A DNA stretch of 64,000 bases from Acidobacteriota bacterium. Lineage in GTDB: Bacteria; Acidobacteriota; Vicinamibacteria; Marinacidobacterales; Marinacidobacteraceae. Positions 49,275-57,294 of the stretch are shown here, one piece after another. The notes under the pieces were generated by a model. It was not told the origin of the DNA. It did not search any database and saw only the letters and a program-made list of their open reading frames with translations. The number at the start of each line of letters is the position of its first letter. Positions within the stretch are counted from its first letter, which is position 1. The position numbers were made by a program, and so were the translations under genes. Where the stretch lies: contig JAJDUD010000012.1 of assembly GCA_022826825.1 (NCBI GenBank), forward strand, positions 62,001 through 126,000, in the 5' to 3' direction.

Positions 49275-50147
49275 TTACGCCGTCCAGCCGTCCGCCGGGA
49301 GGTCGAACCAGACGTGGACCTGCCCGGTGCCGACCGCGTTCTCGTACTCGGAGAACATGCGGCCCGGGGCGGTGCAGTCCGCGCCGGCGGCGGCGGCGAC
49401 GGCCATCAGGTAGTGGCCGAAGCGGCCCTCCGGGGCGAAGCGGGCGTAGTCGTCCATGGTCTCGATGACGCGGCGGTGGTCCCCCGCCTGGAGCCATTCG
49501 AGCCGCTCCTCGTCGGCGGCGCGCGCTTCGGGGGTGCGGACATGGATCGGATCGGACGCTTCGTGGAGCGGGAGTTCCGGTAGCGGCCAGAACCGGTGGC
49601 TCATGCCTCCGGAAGCGAGCAGCACGGTGCGCCGGCCGGTCTCCTCCACCGCCTCGCCGATCGCCCGGCCCATGGCCAGAAAGTCGGGCGTGGTCCCCGT
49701 CTGGCAGCAGCTCACCGAGACCACCCGCTCACCGCGCCAGAGGTAGTGGAGCAGGTTGATCGTGGGGTAGTGGACGGGGAGATGTGGGTCCTCGGAAGCG
49801 TGCGCGGGCTGTCCGAGCCGGCGCGCCGCGGCCTCGGCGGCGCGGGCTAGCTCGGGGTCGCCGGGATAGTCGTAGGGCACCCCGTGCATCCCGCGCGGCA
49901 GTTCGTCGGAGGTGTAACGGCCGGAGCGGCGCGCCTGCGCCGTGAGCAGGTGCTCCACGGTGCTTGCCCAGTGGGTGTCGAGGATCACGAAGGTCTCGGG
50001 CTCGAGTTCGTCGAACACCTCGTTCCGGAGCCGGCGCAGCCCGGGAACGAGACTGATTTCCTTGCCCTCGTTCAGTTCCCGCCGCACCTCCTCGGGCAGC
50101 ATGATCGTCGGGACGTGGGAGAGGAGGCCGAAGCCGACAACCGCCAT
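49275..50147 (-). CDS. Class III extradiol dioxygenase, HpaD/HpcB-like
   Basis: A 290-residue cytoplasmic protein resembling 3,4-dihydroxyphenylacetate 2,3-dioxygenase of the class III (LigB) family. Shared features are GFGLLSHVPTIMLPEE, ETFVILDTHWASTVEHLLTA, RYTSDELPRGMHGVPYDYPG, VHYPTINLLHYL, VVSVSCCQTG, TVLLASGGMSHRFWPLPELP and the C-terminal YENAVGTGQVHVWF. The family uses Fe(II) bound by two His and a Glu to open catecholic rings next to the hydroxyls (meta cleavage). GGAG in the end of the upstream gene serves ATG 50147, only 3 nt after its stop. The exact catechol is unknown; homoprotocatechuate is one candidate. Confidence 0.85.
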   Translation of the reverse strand: MAVVGFGLLSHVPTIMLPEEVRRELNEGKEISLVPGLRRLRNEVFDELEPETFVILDTHWASTVEHLLTAQARRSGRYTSDELPRGMHGVPYDYPGDPELARAAEAAARRLGQPAHASEDPHLPVHYPTINLLHYLWRGERVVSVSCCQTGTTPDFLAMGRAIGEAVEETGRRTVLLASGGMSHRFWPLPELPLHEASDPIHVRTPEARAADEERLEWLQAGDHRRVIETMDDYARFAPEGRFGHYLMAVAAAAGADCTAPGRMFSEYENAVGTGQVHVWFDLPADGWTA

Positions 50148-50150
50148 GAG

Positions 50151-50942
50151 CTACTCCTGACCGTGGGAGAGGGTCTCTCCCCCGCGGAAGGTAAGGCCCA
50201 CCCGCCGCCAGCAGCCGCCGAGCATCTCGCGCGGCGCGAGCGAAAGGAGTTCCTCGGTGGGCGAGGGGAAGACCCGGAGCGAGGCGTCGCCGACGTAGGT
50301 GGTCCCCAACTCCACCTCGGAACTCACCTTCACGATCTCGTGCAGGGCGTCGCTCCCGTCCGCTTCCACGCTCGGCAGGAGCCGGTGGTGCAGCATGGGA
50401 TGGGCGTTCACGAAGCCCGCTGAATCCGCCTCGCCCGTGATCGTGAACTCCGCCTCCATGAGCCGGCGGGAACCCGCCGCGACGGTCGCTCCGAAACGGC
50501 CGCCCGGGGCCAGCCGCGGTCCGGCGCAGCCGATGAGCGCCGGCCGGGTCATCCAGATCTCCCCGAGCTTCTTCGGATAGCCCTGGATGTGACCCCGCAG
50601 GAGCGAGGCGTCCTGGTCCACCCAGATGAAGACGCAGCGCGACCAGTCCTGGTCCCGGTAGCGGCAGCGGACGACCAGCAGGCACTCCTTGTACTGGGAC
50701 CGCACGGGATCGAGCTCCTCGTTTCCGGTTTCGCTCCTCCACTGCCACTCCGCCCAGACCGCGGCCACCGCGTCCGGACGGTCGGCGACCGGCTCGAGCG
50801 GCCGCGGAAGCAGCGCCGCCACCGCGCCGGGTTCGGCGAGGTACTCGATGGTCAGCATCTCGCCCGAGTAGTGCCACGGCGGCGGTGGGAGCAGGGAAGC
50901 CTTCCCGGTGGGCGTCCGGGGAAAAAGGAAGCCGTTCGTCAT
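50151..50942 (-). CDS. Acetoacetate decarboxylase-family enzyme
   Basis: A 263-residue protein of the acetoacetate decarboxylase (ADC) superfamily. The catalytic pair is seen in HIQGYPKKLGEIWMT, with Lys 124/125 where ADC forms its Schiff base, preceded by QYKECLLVVRCRY and followed by AHPMLHHRLLPSV. Members include true decarboxylases and aldolase-dehydratases acting on keto acids. The reaction here is open; context suggests a product of ring cleavage. The stop and the next start are 3 nt apart downstream, and ATG 50942 follows the P450 stop by 2 nt, so three genes are tightly coupled. Confidence 0.88.
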   Translation of the reverse strand: MTNGFLFPRTPTGKASLLPPPPWHYSGEMLTIEYLAEPGAVAALLPRPLEPVADRPDAVAAVWAEWQWRSETGNEELDPVRSQYKECLLVVRCRYRDQDWSRCVFIWVDQDASLLRGHIQGYPKKLGEIWMTRPALIGCAGPRLAPGGRFGATVAAGSRRLMEAEFTITGEADSAGFVNAHPMLHHRLLPSVEADGSDALHEIVKVSSEVELGTTYVGDASLRVFPSPTEELLSLAPREMLGGCWRRVGLTFRGGETLSHGQE

Positions 50943-50944
50943 CG

Positions 50945-52114
50945 TCAGGCGTCCCAGACTACCCGGACGCTCTTCGGACCCCGGAACTCGAAGCCGCGGA
51001 GCGTCACCTTTTCCTCCGGGTGCAGGCGGAGGCCCGGCAGGTTCCGGAACAGCCGCTCGGCGCCGATCCGGATCTCTTGCCGCCCGAGCCACTCGCCGAT
51101 GCAGCGGTGGACGCCGAGCGCGAAGGCCGCGTTCCCGCCCTCGGTGCGGGTGGGATCGAGCCGTTCCGGGTCCCGGAACCGGGCCGGGTCCAGGTTCGCG
51201 GCGCGGAGGATGCCGGAGACGAGGACGCCCTCGGGAAGGCGGACCCCGCCCAGTTCGGTCTCCCGGGTGGTGGTGCGGGTGATGGTGCCGACCGGGGTGT
51301 AGCGGCGGAGCACCTCGTCCACGAGGCGGCGCATCGCGGCCGGACTGCCGAGCGCCTGCTGCCGCAGGCCGTCGTCGGACAGCATGGTCCAGACCACGAG
51401 GCCGATCCCGTCGCGCGGCTCGTTGATCCCCCCGGAAATCATCAGCCGGACGTTGTTCACGATCTCCGCCGCGGAGAGGTTCTGATCCGCCTGCAGGATG
51501 TGAAGCAGGCCGCACGCTTCGGGTCGCTCGCGCAGCTCGTCCAGCCGGGCCAGCACCGCCGCTTCGACGGCGTCCGCGGCGCGCCGGCCGACGGCGAACG
51601 CTTCGGGCTCCTGCTCGAAGTTGGCGACCCCGGCGCAGAGCCCCTCGCACCAGTCCCAGACCTCGCGAAAGTCGTAGGCGTCGAGCCCCAGCACCGTGGC
51701 GAGCGACCCCGCGCTCACGAGCGCCGCGTAGCCGGCGATGATGTCGGCCTCGCCGTCCTCGCGCATGGACTCGATGAGGCCGTCGCACAGCGCGGGGAGT
51801 TCCGTCTCCGCGAAGGAGCCGCTCCGCCCGGCCCGCAGGAACGGCGGCTTGCAGGCTTTCTGCAGCCGCGTGCAGGCCGGGGGATCGAGCGTCAGCATGT
51901 TCTCGCCCAGCGTCCGCGCGAGAAAGCTCGGCTCGGTGCACGCGCTGAAGATCTCCGGGTGGTCCTCCATCGTCTGGACGTCGTCCCAGCGGGTCACGAA
52001 CCACATCTGGAGCGCCGGGACCCAGGCCACCGGCTCCTCCTCGCGCAGCCGGGCCAGGATGGGGTCGGGATCGCGGTCGAGATCTTCGGCGGTGACGGTG
52101 GCGGCGAAGCTCAT
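50945..52114 (-). CDS. Cytochrome P450
   Basis: A 389-residue soluble P450. The heme-binding loop is FALGVHRCIGEWLGRQEIRI with the ligand Cys at 338, ExxR is in VDEVLRRYTPVG, and the I-helix is RLMISGGINEPRDGIGLVVW, the GGINEPRD variant seen in some P450s acting on aromatic ethers and in CYP116-like proteins. It is a monooxygenase needing an external ferredoxin/reductase; no redox partner gene is in the window. ATG 52114 lies 25 bp after the stop of the glutamine-synthetase-like gene. Hydroxylation or O-/N-dealkylation of an aromatic substrate is a reasonable inference from the next gene being a ring-cleaving dioxygenase. Confidence 0.92.
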   Translation of the reverse strand: MSFAATVTAEDLDRDPDPILARLREEEPVAWVPALQMWFVTRWDDVQTMEDHPEIFSACTEPSFLARTLGENMLTLDPPACTRLQKACKPPFLRAGRSGSFAETELPALCDGLIESMREDGEADIIAGYAALVSAGSLATVLGLDAYDFREVWDWCEGLCAGVANFEQEPEAFAVGRRAADAVEAAVLARLDELRERPEACGLLHILQADQNLSAAEIVNNVRLMISGGINEPRDGIGLVVWTMLSDDGLRQQALGSPAAMRRLVDEVLRRYTPVGTITRTTTRETELGGVRLPEGVLVSGILRAANLDPARFRDPERLDPTRTEGGNAAFALGVHRCIGEWLGRQEIRIGAERLFRNLPGLRLHPEEKVTLRGFEFRGPKSVRVVWDA

Positions 52115-52139
52115 GGGCAGGCTGCCGTCCCGGGAAGGG

Positions 52140-53420
52140 TCAGAGGTAGGGGAGGTACTCCCGCTTCTCCCAGTCGCTGGTGTGGGCGCGGAACCGCTCC
52201 CACTCCCGGCGTTTCACGGTGACGTGCATCCGGACGAACTCCTCCCCGAAGGCCGCCGCCAGGTCGTTGTCCCCCTCCAGGTCGTCGAGGGCGCGCGCCA
52301 GGTCGTCGGCGACGGTGACCTGGCAATCCGAAGCCTCCAGACAGTCGCCCTTCTCCTCGGGGGGCGGCGCCATCCCGCCCCGGAGTCCGAGCCGGGCGGC
52401 GAGCAACGTGGCCGCGACGCCGAGGTGGGGTCCACAGGAACCGTCCGCGAGGCGATGTTCCACCCGCGCCCCCGCCCCGCGCTCCAGCGGGATCCGCACC
52501 GCGCAGCCGCGGTGGTCGTGGCCCCAGTTGGCCCAGTAGCCGCTCATCTGACCCGGACGGAGCCGCCGGTAGGCGTTCACGGTCGGCGCCACCGCGCCGG
52601 CGAGTCCCCGGTGGTGGTGCAGCAGCCCGGCCACCGCGGACCAGGCGAGCTTCGAGAGTCCGCCCTCGCCCCCGGGATCGTCGAAGACGTTCTTCCCGCC
52701 CTCTTCCAGGCTGAGGTTGACGTGCAGGCCGGAGCCGCCGCGGTCACTGAAGGGCTTGCCGATGAAGGTGAGGTGGTAGCCGCGCTCGGCGGCCACCTCA
52801 CGGGCGAGCAGCTTGAAGAGGAACGCCTCGTCGGCAGCGGCGAGGGCGTCGTTCTTCCCGAGGGTCAGCTCGAACTGGCCATCGTCGTACTCGCTGTGGA
52901 ACGACTCCAGCACGATCCCGCAGCGGTCGGCGGAATCGAGCACGGCCTCCATGACCCCACCAGGGTCCATCAGCGGGCCGGAACCGTAGACGTGGGAACC
53001 GGGCGTGTGGACCGGCCGGAAGCCGCCCTCGCCGTCCGGTTGCAGCAGGAACGCTTCCAGCTCGATGCCGACGACGGGACGCCGGCCGTCGGCTTCGTGC
53101 TCGGCGATCGCGCGCTTCAGGATGCGGCGGGAGGAGCGTTCGAGCGGCTCGCCCTGCTGCTCCAGGTCGGCGACCACCACGCCCGTGCCCTCGGTCCAGC
53201 CGGGCCGGATGGCGGCCGGGTCGAAGACCGCGCGCATGTCGGGCAACCCGTCGAGGAGGCCCGAGTTGGGATAGGCGTCCATCTCCCGGTCGAAGCCGAG
53301 CGCGAAGGTGGCGAGGCAGTGGCCGGTTTCGGCGGCGCCGGGAAGGAGGAGCTTGCCGCGGGCCAGCCCGAGGTGGTCGGGCCAGAGCGCGCGGATGCGG
53401 CGATAGGCGGCGTCGGTCAC
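52140..53420 (-). CDS. Glutamine synthetase-like gamma-glutamyl-amide ligase
   Basis: A 426-residue member of the glutamine-synthetase superfamily. The catalytic core is recognisable: VVGIELEAFLLQPDG, FHSEYDDGQFELTLGKNDAL, YHLTFIGKPFSDRGGSGLHV, NLSLEEGGKNVF, VAPTVNAYRRLRPGQMSGYW, DHRGCAVRIPLERGAGARVE and HRLADGSCGPHLGVAATLLA. Glu and His ligands of the two metal sites are retained. Divergent members ligate glutamate to amines such as putrescine or aniline (PuuA, TdnQ/AtdA1) instead of ammonia, and the absence of other nitrogen genes here fits such a role. The start is GTG 53420, 13 bp after the preceding gene. Confidence 0.85.
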   Translation of the reverse strand: MTDAAYRRIRALWPDHLGLARGKLLLPGAAETGHCLATFALGFDREMDAYPNSGLLDGLPDMRAVFDPAAIRPGWTEGTGVVVADLEQQGEPLERSSRRILKRAIAEHEADGRRPVVGIELEAFLLQPDGEGGFRPVHTPGSHVYGSGPLMDPGGVMEAVLDSADRCGIVLESFHSEYDDGQFELTLGKNDALAAADEAFLFKLLAREVAAERGYHLTFIGKPFSDRGGSGLHVNLSLEEGGKNVFDDPGGEGGLSKLAWSAVAGLLHHHRGLAGAVAPTVNAYRRLRPGQMSGYWANWGHDHRGCAVRIPLERGAGARVEHRLADGSCGPHLGVAATLLAARLGLRGGMAPPPEEKGDCLEASDCQVTVADDLARALDDLEGDNDLAAAFGEEFVRMHVTVKRREWERFRAHTSDWEKREYLPYL

Positions 53421-53433
53421 GGCGCGGGTTGTA

Positions 53434-54006
53434 TCACTGCTTCCTCGGCCGCAGCACGAGCGCGGCGATCGTTCCGCTCGCCAGGAAGAAGTAGATCGGG
53501 TAGATCGCGATGGCGAACTCCCAGCGGTCCACCGCCACCAGGTTCAAGGTGTTCCCGGCGATGAAGAGCGCCCAGGCGAGGCGGTCCTCGGTGTGCGGCG
53601 CAACCCAGGCCTTCCGGATGGTCGGAATCGCACCCGCGAAATCGACCCCGAGCGTCGTGACGAGCGCCACGACCGGATTGTCGAACAGCCACCAGAGCAG
53701 GAGACCCAGGCCGGCGCCCATGAGGCAGCCGCGGTCGAGGGGCGTCGAGCCGCCCTCGCCGTAGCGGATGCTCAGCAGCGCCGTCACCAGGGAAGCGACG
53801 AAGTAACTCACCGCCACCCAGATGGTCGTCTCGGCGCCGGAGAAGTAGTAGCTGGCCAGGAGGACTCCGCCGGTCGTGGTCCAGATCCACCAGGTGGCCC
53901 GGTTCGGGCGGGTCTCGCCGCGCAGGATGGCCACGATGTACGGGACGAACGCCACCAGCGACAGCACCCCGGCGACCCACCCGGCCAGAACGGTGAAAGG
54001 CGGCAT
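53434..54006 (-). CDS. Multi-helix membrane protein (possibly PQ-loop-like)
   Basis: A 190-residue protein with about six hydrophobic helices (TVLAGWVAGVLSLVAFVPYI, TTTGGVLLASYYFSG, IWVAVSYFVASLVTALLSIR, MGAGLGLLLWWLFDNPVVAL, VTTLGVDFAGAIPTIRKAW, FAIAIYPIYFFLASGTIAAL). The spacing of Pro-containing turns (SLVAFVPYIVAILRGETRPN and DFAGAIPTIRKAW) resembles duplicated PQ-loop/SemiSWEET proteins, but the Gln is not conserved. It is the first gene of the minus-strand operon, 13 bp before the glutamine-synthetase-like gene, and could be the uptake permease for its substrate. ATG 54006 is 47 bp from a divergent gene. Confidence 0.7.
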   Translation of the reverse strand: MPPFTVLAGWVAGVLSLVAFVPYIVAILRGETRPNRATWWIWTTTGGVLLASYYFSGAETTIWVAVSYFVASLVTALLSIRYGEGGSTPLDRGCLMGAGLGLLLWWLFDNPVVALVTTLGVDFAGAIPTIRKAWVAPHTEDRLAWALFIAGNTLNLVAVDRWEFAIAIYPIYFFLASGTIAALVLRPRKQ

Positions 54007-54053
54007 CAGGCGTCCAAGACTATTCGGCCCGCGCTCGCTTAGGCTAGTGACCC

Positions 54054-55613
54054 GTGATTCGGCTGCGTTCCATCTTCGCGACGGTGTGCTTCGCGGTGTC
54101 CGGTGCATCGATGGGATGCGGAATGCCGGACGAGACGCCCGGGACCCCGCTCGAGGCGTCGGCCAACCAGTTGGAGGAACTCTTCGACGAGATCGTCGAA
54201 AAGACCGCGCGCCGCGAGGCGTTCTCCGAGGTCAAGGAGAACGCCGGTTCCTTCTCGGCGCTGGAGGAGATGAGGGCGCTCCGTTCGGAGTTCGTTGCCG
54301 CCGAGACGGAGGAGGAACTCTTCTACGCACTCGTGAAGCTCTCGAACGCGCGGCGGGACCGCCACCTCAGCGTGAACCCGGTTGAAGGCGGCCTGACGGT
54401 TCCCGAGACCCCCGACCTCGCGGCGCCGGTCCTCGTCCTCCCCGATTTCTCGGACCTGAACGACCCGCAGTTCTTCGTCGCCCGGGTCGGGCTGGACCTG
54501 CCTGCCCCGGAACCCGGGGACCTCATCGTGGCCGTGAACGGCCGGCCCATCGCCGACTACGTCGCCGAGTTCACCCAGTGGATCCGGCATTCCACGCGCT
54601 ACGGCCTCACCTGGCACATGGCCCGGGAGCTCCCGCTGATCGTGCGGAACGTCCCGCCCGACCTCTACGGAGAGACCTTGGACCTCACCCTGGAGGACGC
54701 CGCCGGCGACCGCTACGACGTGTCCCTCCCCTACGGGGACCCCGACACGCACGCCGTCGCGCTGGAGCCCGAGTACCGGGGATACGAACCGGTGATGGAA
54801 CGGGAGAACTTCCACGTCCACGTGAACGCGGAGGAGCGGATCGTCCTGCTCCAGTGGCTGGACTTCGAGCGCTCGCTGATCCAGGACGTCATGGACCTCA
54901 TGGGACTCGCGGAGCAGGAGGAACTGCTCGACCACGATCTGATCATCGACGTGCGGGGCAGCAGCGGGGGTTCGTTCGGCGCGTATGCGATCCAGCGGCT
55001 CGTCAGCCGCCCCTTCCGCACGACGTTCGGCAACGTCCGCATCAGCGACGCCGGCGAGGCGCTCATCGAGCGCTTCCAGAACCTCGAGGCCGATGAGGAC
55101 GCGCCCGACATCTTCGGGCTCAACCTCAGCCGGAGCTGGCTGATCGACTGGGCGCGGACCGACGCCGCCGAAGCGATCCGCCGGGGCGACGCCTACACCC
55201 CGCCCACCCCGTTCAAACTGGCCCACCTGCCCCGCGACGCCGGCGGGACGCTGGAGCCCGCGCCGGTCCACTTCCGGGGCCGCACCGCCATCCTCGGCGG
55301 GCCGCACGGCGGCTCGCACCTGGACCAGTTCCTCTCGATGTTCGCCGACAACGGGCTCGCCACCGTCATCGGGATGCCGACCGGCGGCTACAGCAACACC
55401 TGGGAGCACGAGGAAGTGCTCACCCTCCCCGGGACGGAGCGGCCGGTGGCGGAATTCATGTGGAACATCGGGCACACCCTGCGCCCCAACACCGAGATCC
55501 TCGAAGGCAACCCGGTCATGCCGGACATCTACGTCCCGCTGACCCGGGAGAACTACCGCACCTACGACCGGGAACTCCTGGAGCGGGCGATGGACGTCCT
55601 CAGGCAGCCGTGA
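54054..55613 (+). CDS. S41-like (C-terminal processing peptidase fold) lipoprotein
   Basis: A 519-residue exported protein; the N-terminus MIRLRSIFATVCFAVSGASM followed by Gly-Cys is a lipoprotein signal. The order of parts is that of S41-type proteins: a helical N-terminal region (LFYALVKLSNARRDRHLSVN), a PDZ-like stretch (PGDLIVAVNGRPIADYVAEF), then the crotonase-like core with DHDLIIDVRGSSGGSFGAYA and a later FRGRTAILGGPHGGSHLDQF where the nucleophile region would be. The canonical Ser-Lys pair cannot be fixed with certainty, so activity is unproven. The start is GTG 54054. Its TGA overlaps the GTG of the DUF5009 gene. Confidence 0.7.
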   Translation: MIRLRSIFATVCFAVSGASMGCGMPDETPGTPLEASANQLEELFDEIVEKTARREAFSEVKENAGSFSALEEMRALRSEFVAAETEEELFYALVKLSNARRDRHLSVNPVEGGLTVPETPDLAAPVLVLPDFSDLNDPQFFVARVGLDLPAPEPGDLIVAVNGRPIADYVAEFTQWIRHSTRYGLTWHMARELPLIVRNVPPDLYGETLDLTLEDAAGDRYDVSLPYGDPDTHAVALEPEYRGYEPVMERENFHVHVNAEERIVLLQWLDFERSLIQDVMDLMGLAEQEELLDHDLIIDVRGSSGGSFGAYAIQRLVSRPFRTTFGNVRISDAGEALIERFQNLEADEDAPDIFGLNLSRSWLIDWARTDAAEAIRRGDAYTPPTPFKLAHLPRDAGGTLEPAPVHFRGRTAILGGPHGGSHLDQFLSMFADNGLATVIGMPTGGYSNTWEHEEVLTLPGTERPVAEFMWNIGHTLRPNTEILEGNPVMPDIYVPLTRENYRTYDRELLERAMDVLRQP

Positions 55614-56710
55614 AAGCCCTACCGAACCGCCTCCGCTCCCTCGACGCCTTCCGCGGGGCGACGATCGCCGGGATGATCCTGGTGAACAACCCGGGAAGCT
55701 GGGCCCACGTCTATCCGCCGCTCCTCCACGCGCCCTGGCACGGCTGGACGCCGACGGACCTCATCTTCCCGTTCTTCCTGTTCATCGTCGGGGTGGCGAT
55801 CCCGTTCTCGCTGGGCCGGCGGGTGGAAGCGGGCGCCGAGCGCGGCAGGCTGTTCCTCCGGGTGCTGCGCCGGAGCGCCGTCCTGATCGGGCTCGGACTC
55901 TTCCTCGCGGCGTGGCCGTTTCTGGATCTGGGATCGCTCCGGCTTCCCGGCGTGCTGCAGCGGATCGGCGTGGTCTATGTCGCCGCCGGCGCGACGTTCC
56001 TGTGGCTGGGCCGGCGCGGGCTCGCCGCCCTGACGGCCGGCTGCCTCGTCGGTTTCGCCGCCGTCATGCGGTTCGTGCCGGCGCCGGGCGGCGTGGCCGG
56101 CGACCTGGAACCCGAAACGAACATCGCGGCGTTCCTGGACCGCGTTCTCCTGCCCGGAACCCTCTACCAGGGCACCTGGGACCCGGAGGGAGTGCTTTCC
56201 ACGGTGCCCGCGATCGCGACCGCGCTCCTCGGGATCTTCTGCGGGCAGTGGCTCCGGTCGGCGAGCCTGCCGTCCCAGAAGACGACCGGCCTGCTCACCG
56301 CCGGGTTCACGCTCCTGACCCTGGGCTGGATCTGGAGCTTCTGGCTGCCCATCAACAAGAACCTCTGGACCAGTTCCTACGTGCTCTTCACCGCGGGCAT
56401 CGCGCTCTCGATGCTGGCGTGCTGCGTCCTGATCATGGACCTGCGGCAGCCGCCGCGCTGGACCGCACCGCTGGAGTCGCTCGGCAAGAACGCCATCCTG
56501 GTCTTCGTGGGGTCCGGGCTGGTCATCAAGACCATGCTCCTCTTCCCCGAGCGGGGCGACGGCTCGGCCTACACCCGGACCTACGAGGTCTTTTTCGCCT
56601 CCTGGCTCGGGCCGCTGAACGGGTCGCTCGGTTTCGCGGTCGTCAACGTGGCGGTCTGGACGGCGATCGCCGTGTTCCTCGACCGCAGGCGGATCTACCT
56701 GAAGGTGTGA
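55610..56710 (+). CDS. DUF5009/NagX-type acyltransferase membrane protein
   Basis: A 366-residue polytopic protein with ~10 helices, starting RLRSLDAFRGATIAGMILVN and YPPLLHAPWHGWTPTDLIFP, FFLFIVGVAIPFS, which is the signature of the heparan-alpha-glucosaminide N-acetyltransferase/NagX (DUF5009) group. Further matches are LPGVLQRIGVVYVAAGATF, GTWDPEGVLSTVPAIATALL and LESLGKNAILVFVGSGLVIK. These enzymes move an acetyl group from cytoplasmic acetyl-CoA across the membrane to an amino sugar; the conserved His in HAPWHGW is the expected acetyl carrier. GTG 55610 overlaps the previous stop. Confidence 0.88.
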   Translation: MKALPNRLRSLDAFRGATIAGMILVNNPGSWAHVYPPLLHAPWHGWTPTDLIFPFFLFIVGVAIPFSLGRRVEAGAERGRLFLRVLRRSAVLIGLGLFLAAWPFLDLGSLRLPGVLQRIGVVYVAAGATFLWLGRRGLAALTAGCLVGFAAVMRFVPAPGGVAGDLEPETNIAAFLDRVLLPGTLYQGTWDPEGVLSTVPAIATALLGIFCGQWLRSASLPSQKTTGLLTAGFTLLTLGWIWSFWLPINKNLWTSSYVLFTAGIALSMLACCVLIMDLRQPPRWTAPLESLGKNAILVFVGSGLVIKTMLLFPERGDGSAYTRTYEVFFASWLGPLNGSLGFAVVNVAVWTAIAVFLDRRRIYLKV

Positions 56711-57294
56711 ACCGGGGGCGTCTCCGGCTCCGTTTGCGGCGACCGCCAGCGAGCGGGTACGTTCCGAAACGGGCACTCAACGGTCTGTGCCAAACCAACG
56801 CGGCGTTCAAGCGGCCATTCATCCCGGCTGAACCGCCCCGCTTCGCGGCGCTCTGCGTTGGGTTTCGGTCGAAATGCACTCGGTATTCCTTCCTCACGCG
56901 CCTTGTCAGCCAGACCCCCACCGGGAGCAAACCCATGATCGGGTCCTCCTGTACACCCCGCCGGTCGTGAAGACGGCGGAGCGGCTTGGAACGCCGACCT
57001 CCGGTCGGCACCGCGGGCCGGAGGCCCGCGGACGACGTGCCGTCATCCGCCTGGGGCGACGCAGATCCGGGAACGTCCGGTCCGTTGCGATGCACCGAGA
57101 GAGAGAACCATCCCGCAGATCGGCTCCGCGCCGTGCGCTGCGCGGTCGCGCAGCGCGATGCCGACCAGAGGTCGGCGTTCCAAGCCGGCGGCGCCATCAC
57201 GGCCGTTGGCCGACCCGCGGGACTGCGTTTTCGCAGCGACCGGGCCTCCCCGTTCCAGGTGCTCACGTCACTATCCCCACAGGCTGTTGAGGCC
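56711..57294. repeat. Intergenic region filled by dispersed repeat (copy C)
   Basis: From about 56790 to 57250 this gap aligns with copy B (35262-35749): CATTCATCCCGGCTGAACC, CCCACCGGGAGCAAACCC, CATGATCGGGTCCTCCTG, CGGCTTGGAACGCCGACC, AACCATCCCGCAGATCGG, GGCGTTCCAAGCCGGCGG, GTTGGCCGACCCGCGGGAC and GCGTTTTCGCAGCGACCGG. Stems include CCGACC (56994-56999)/GGTCGG (57003-57008) and GCGGGCC (57013-57019)/GGCCCGC (57023-57029). It stands directly before the cytochrome/TPR gene and must contain, or have displaced, its promoter. Confidence 0.82.
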
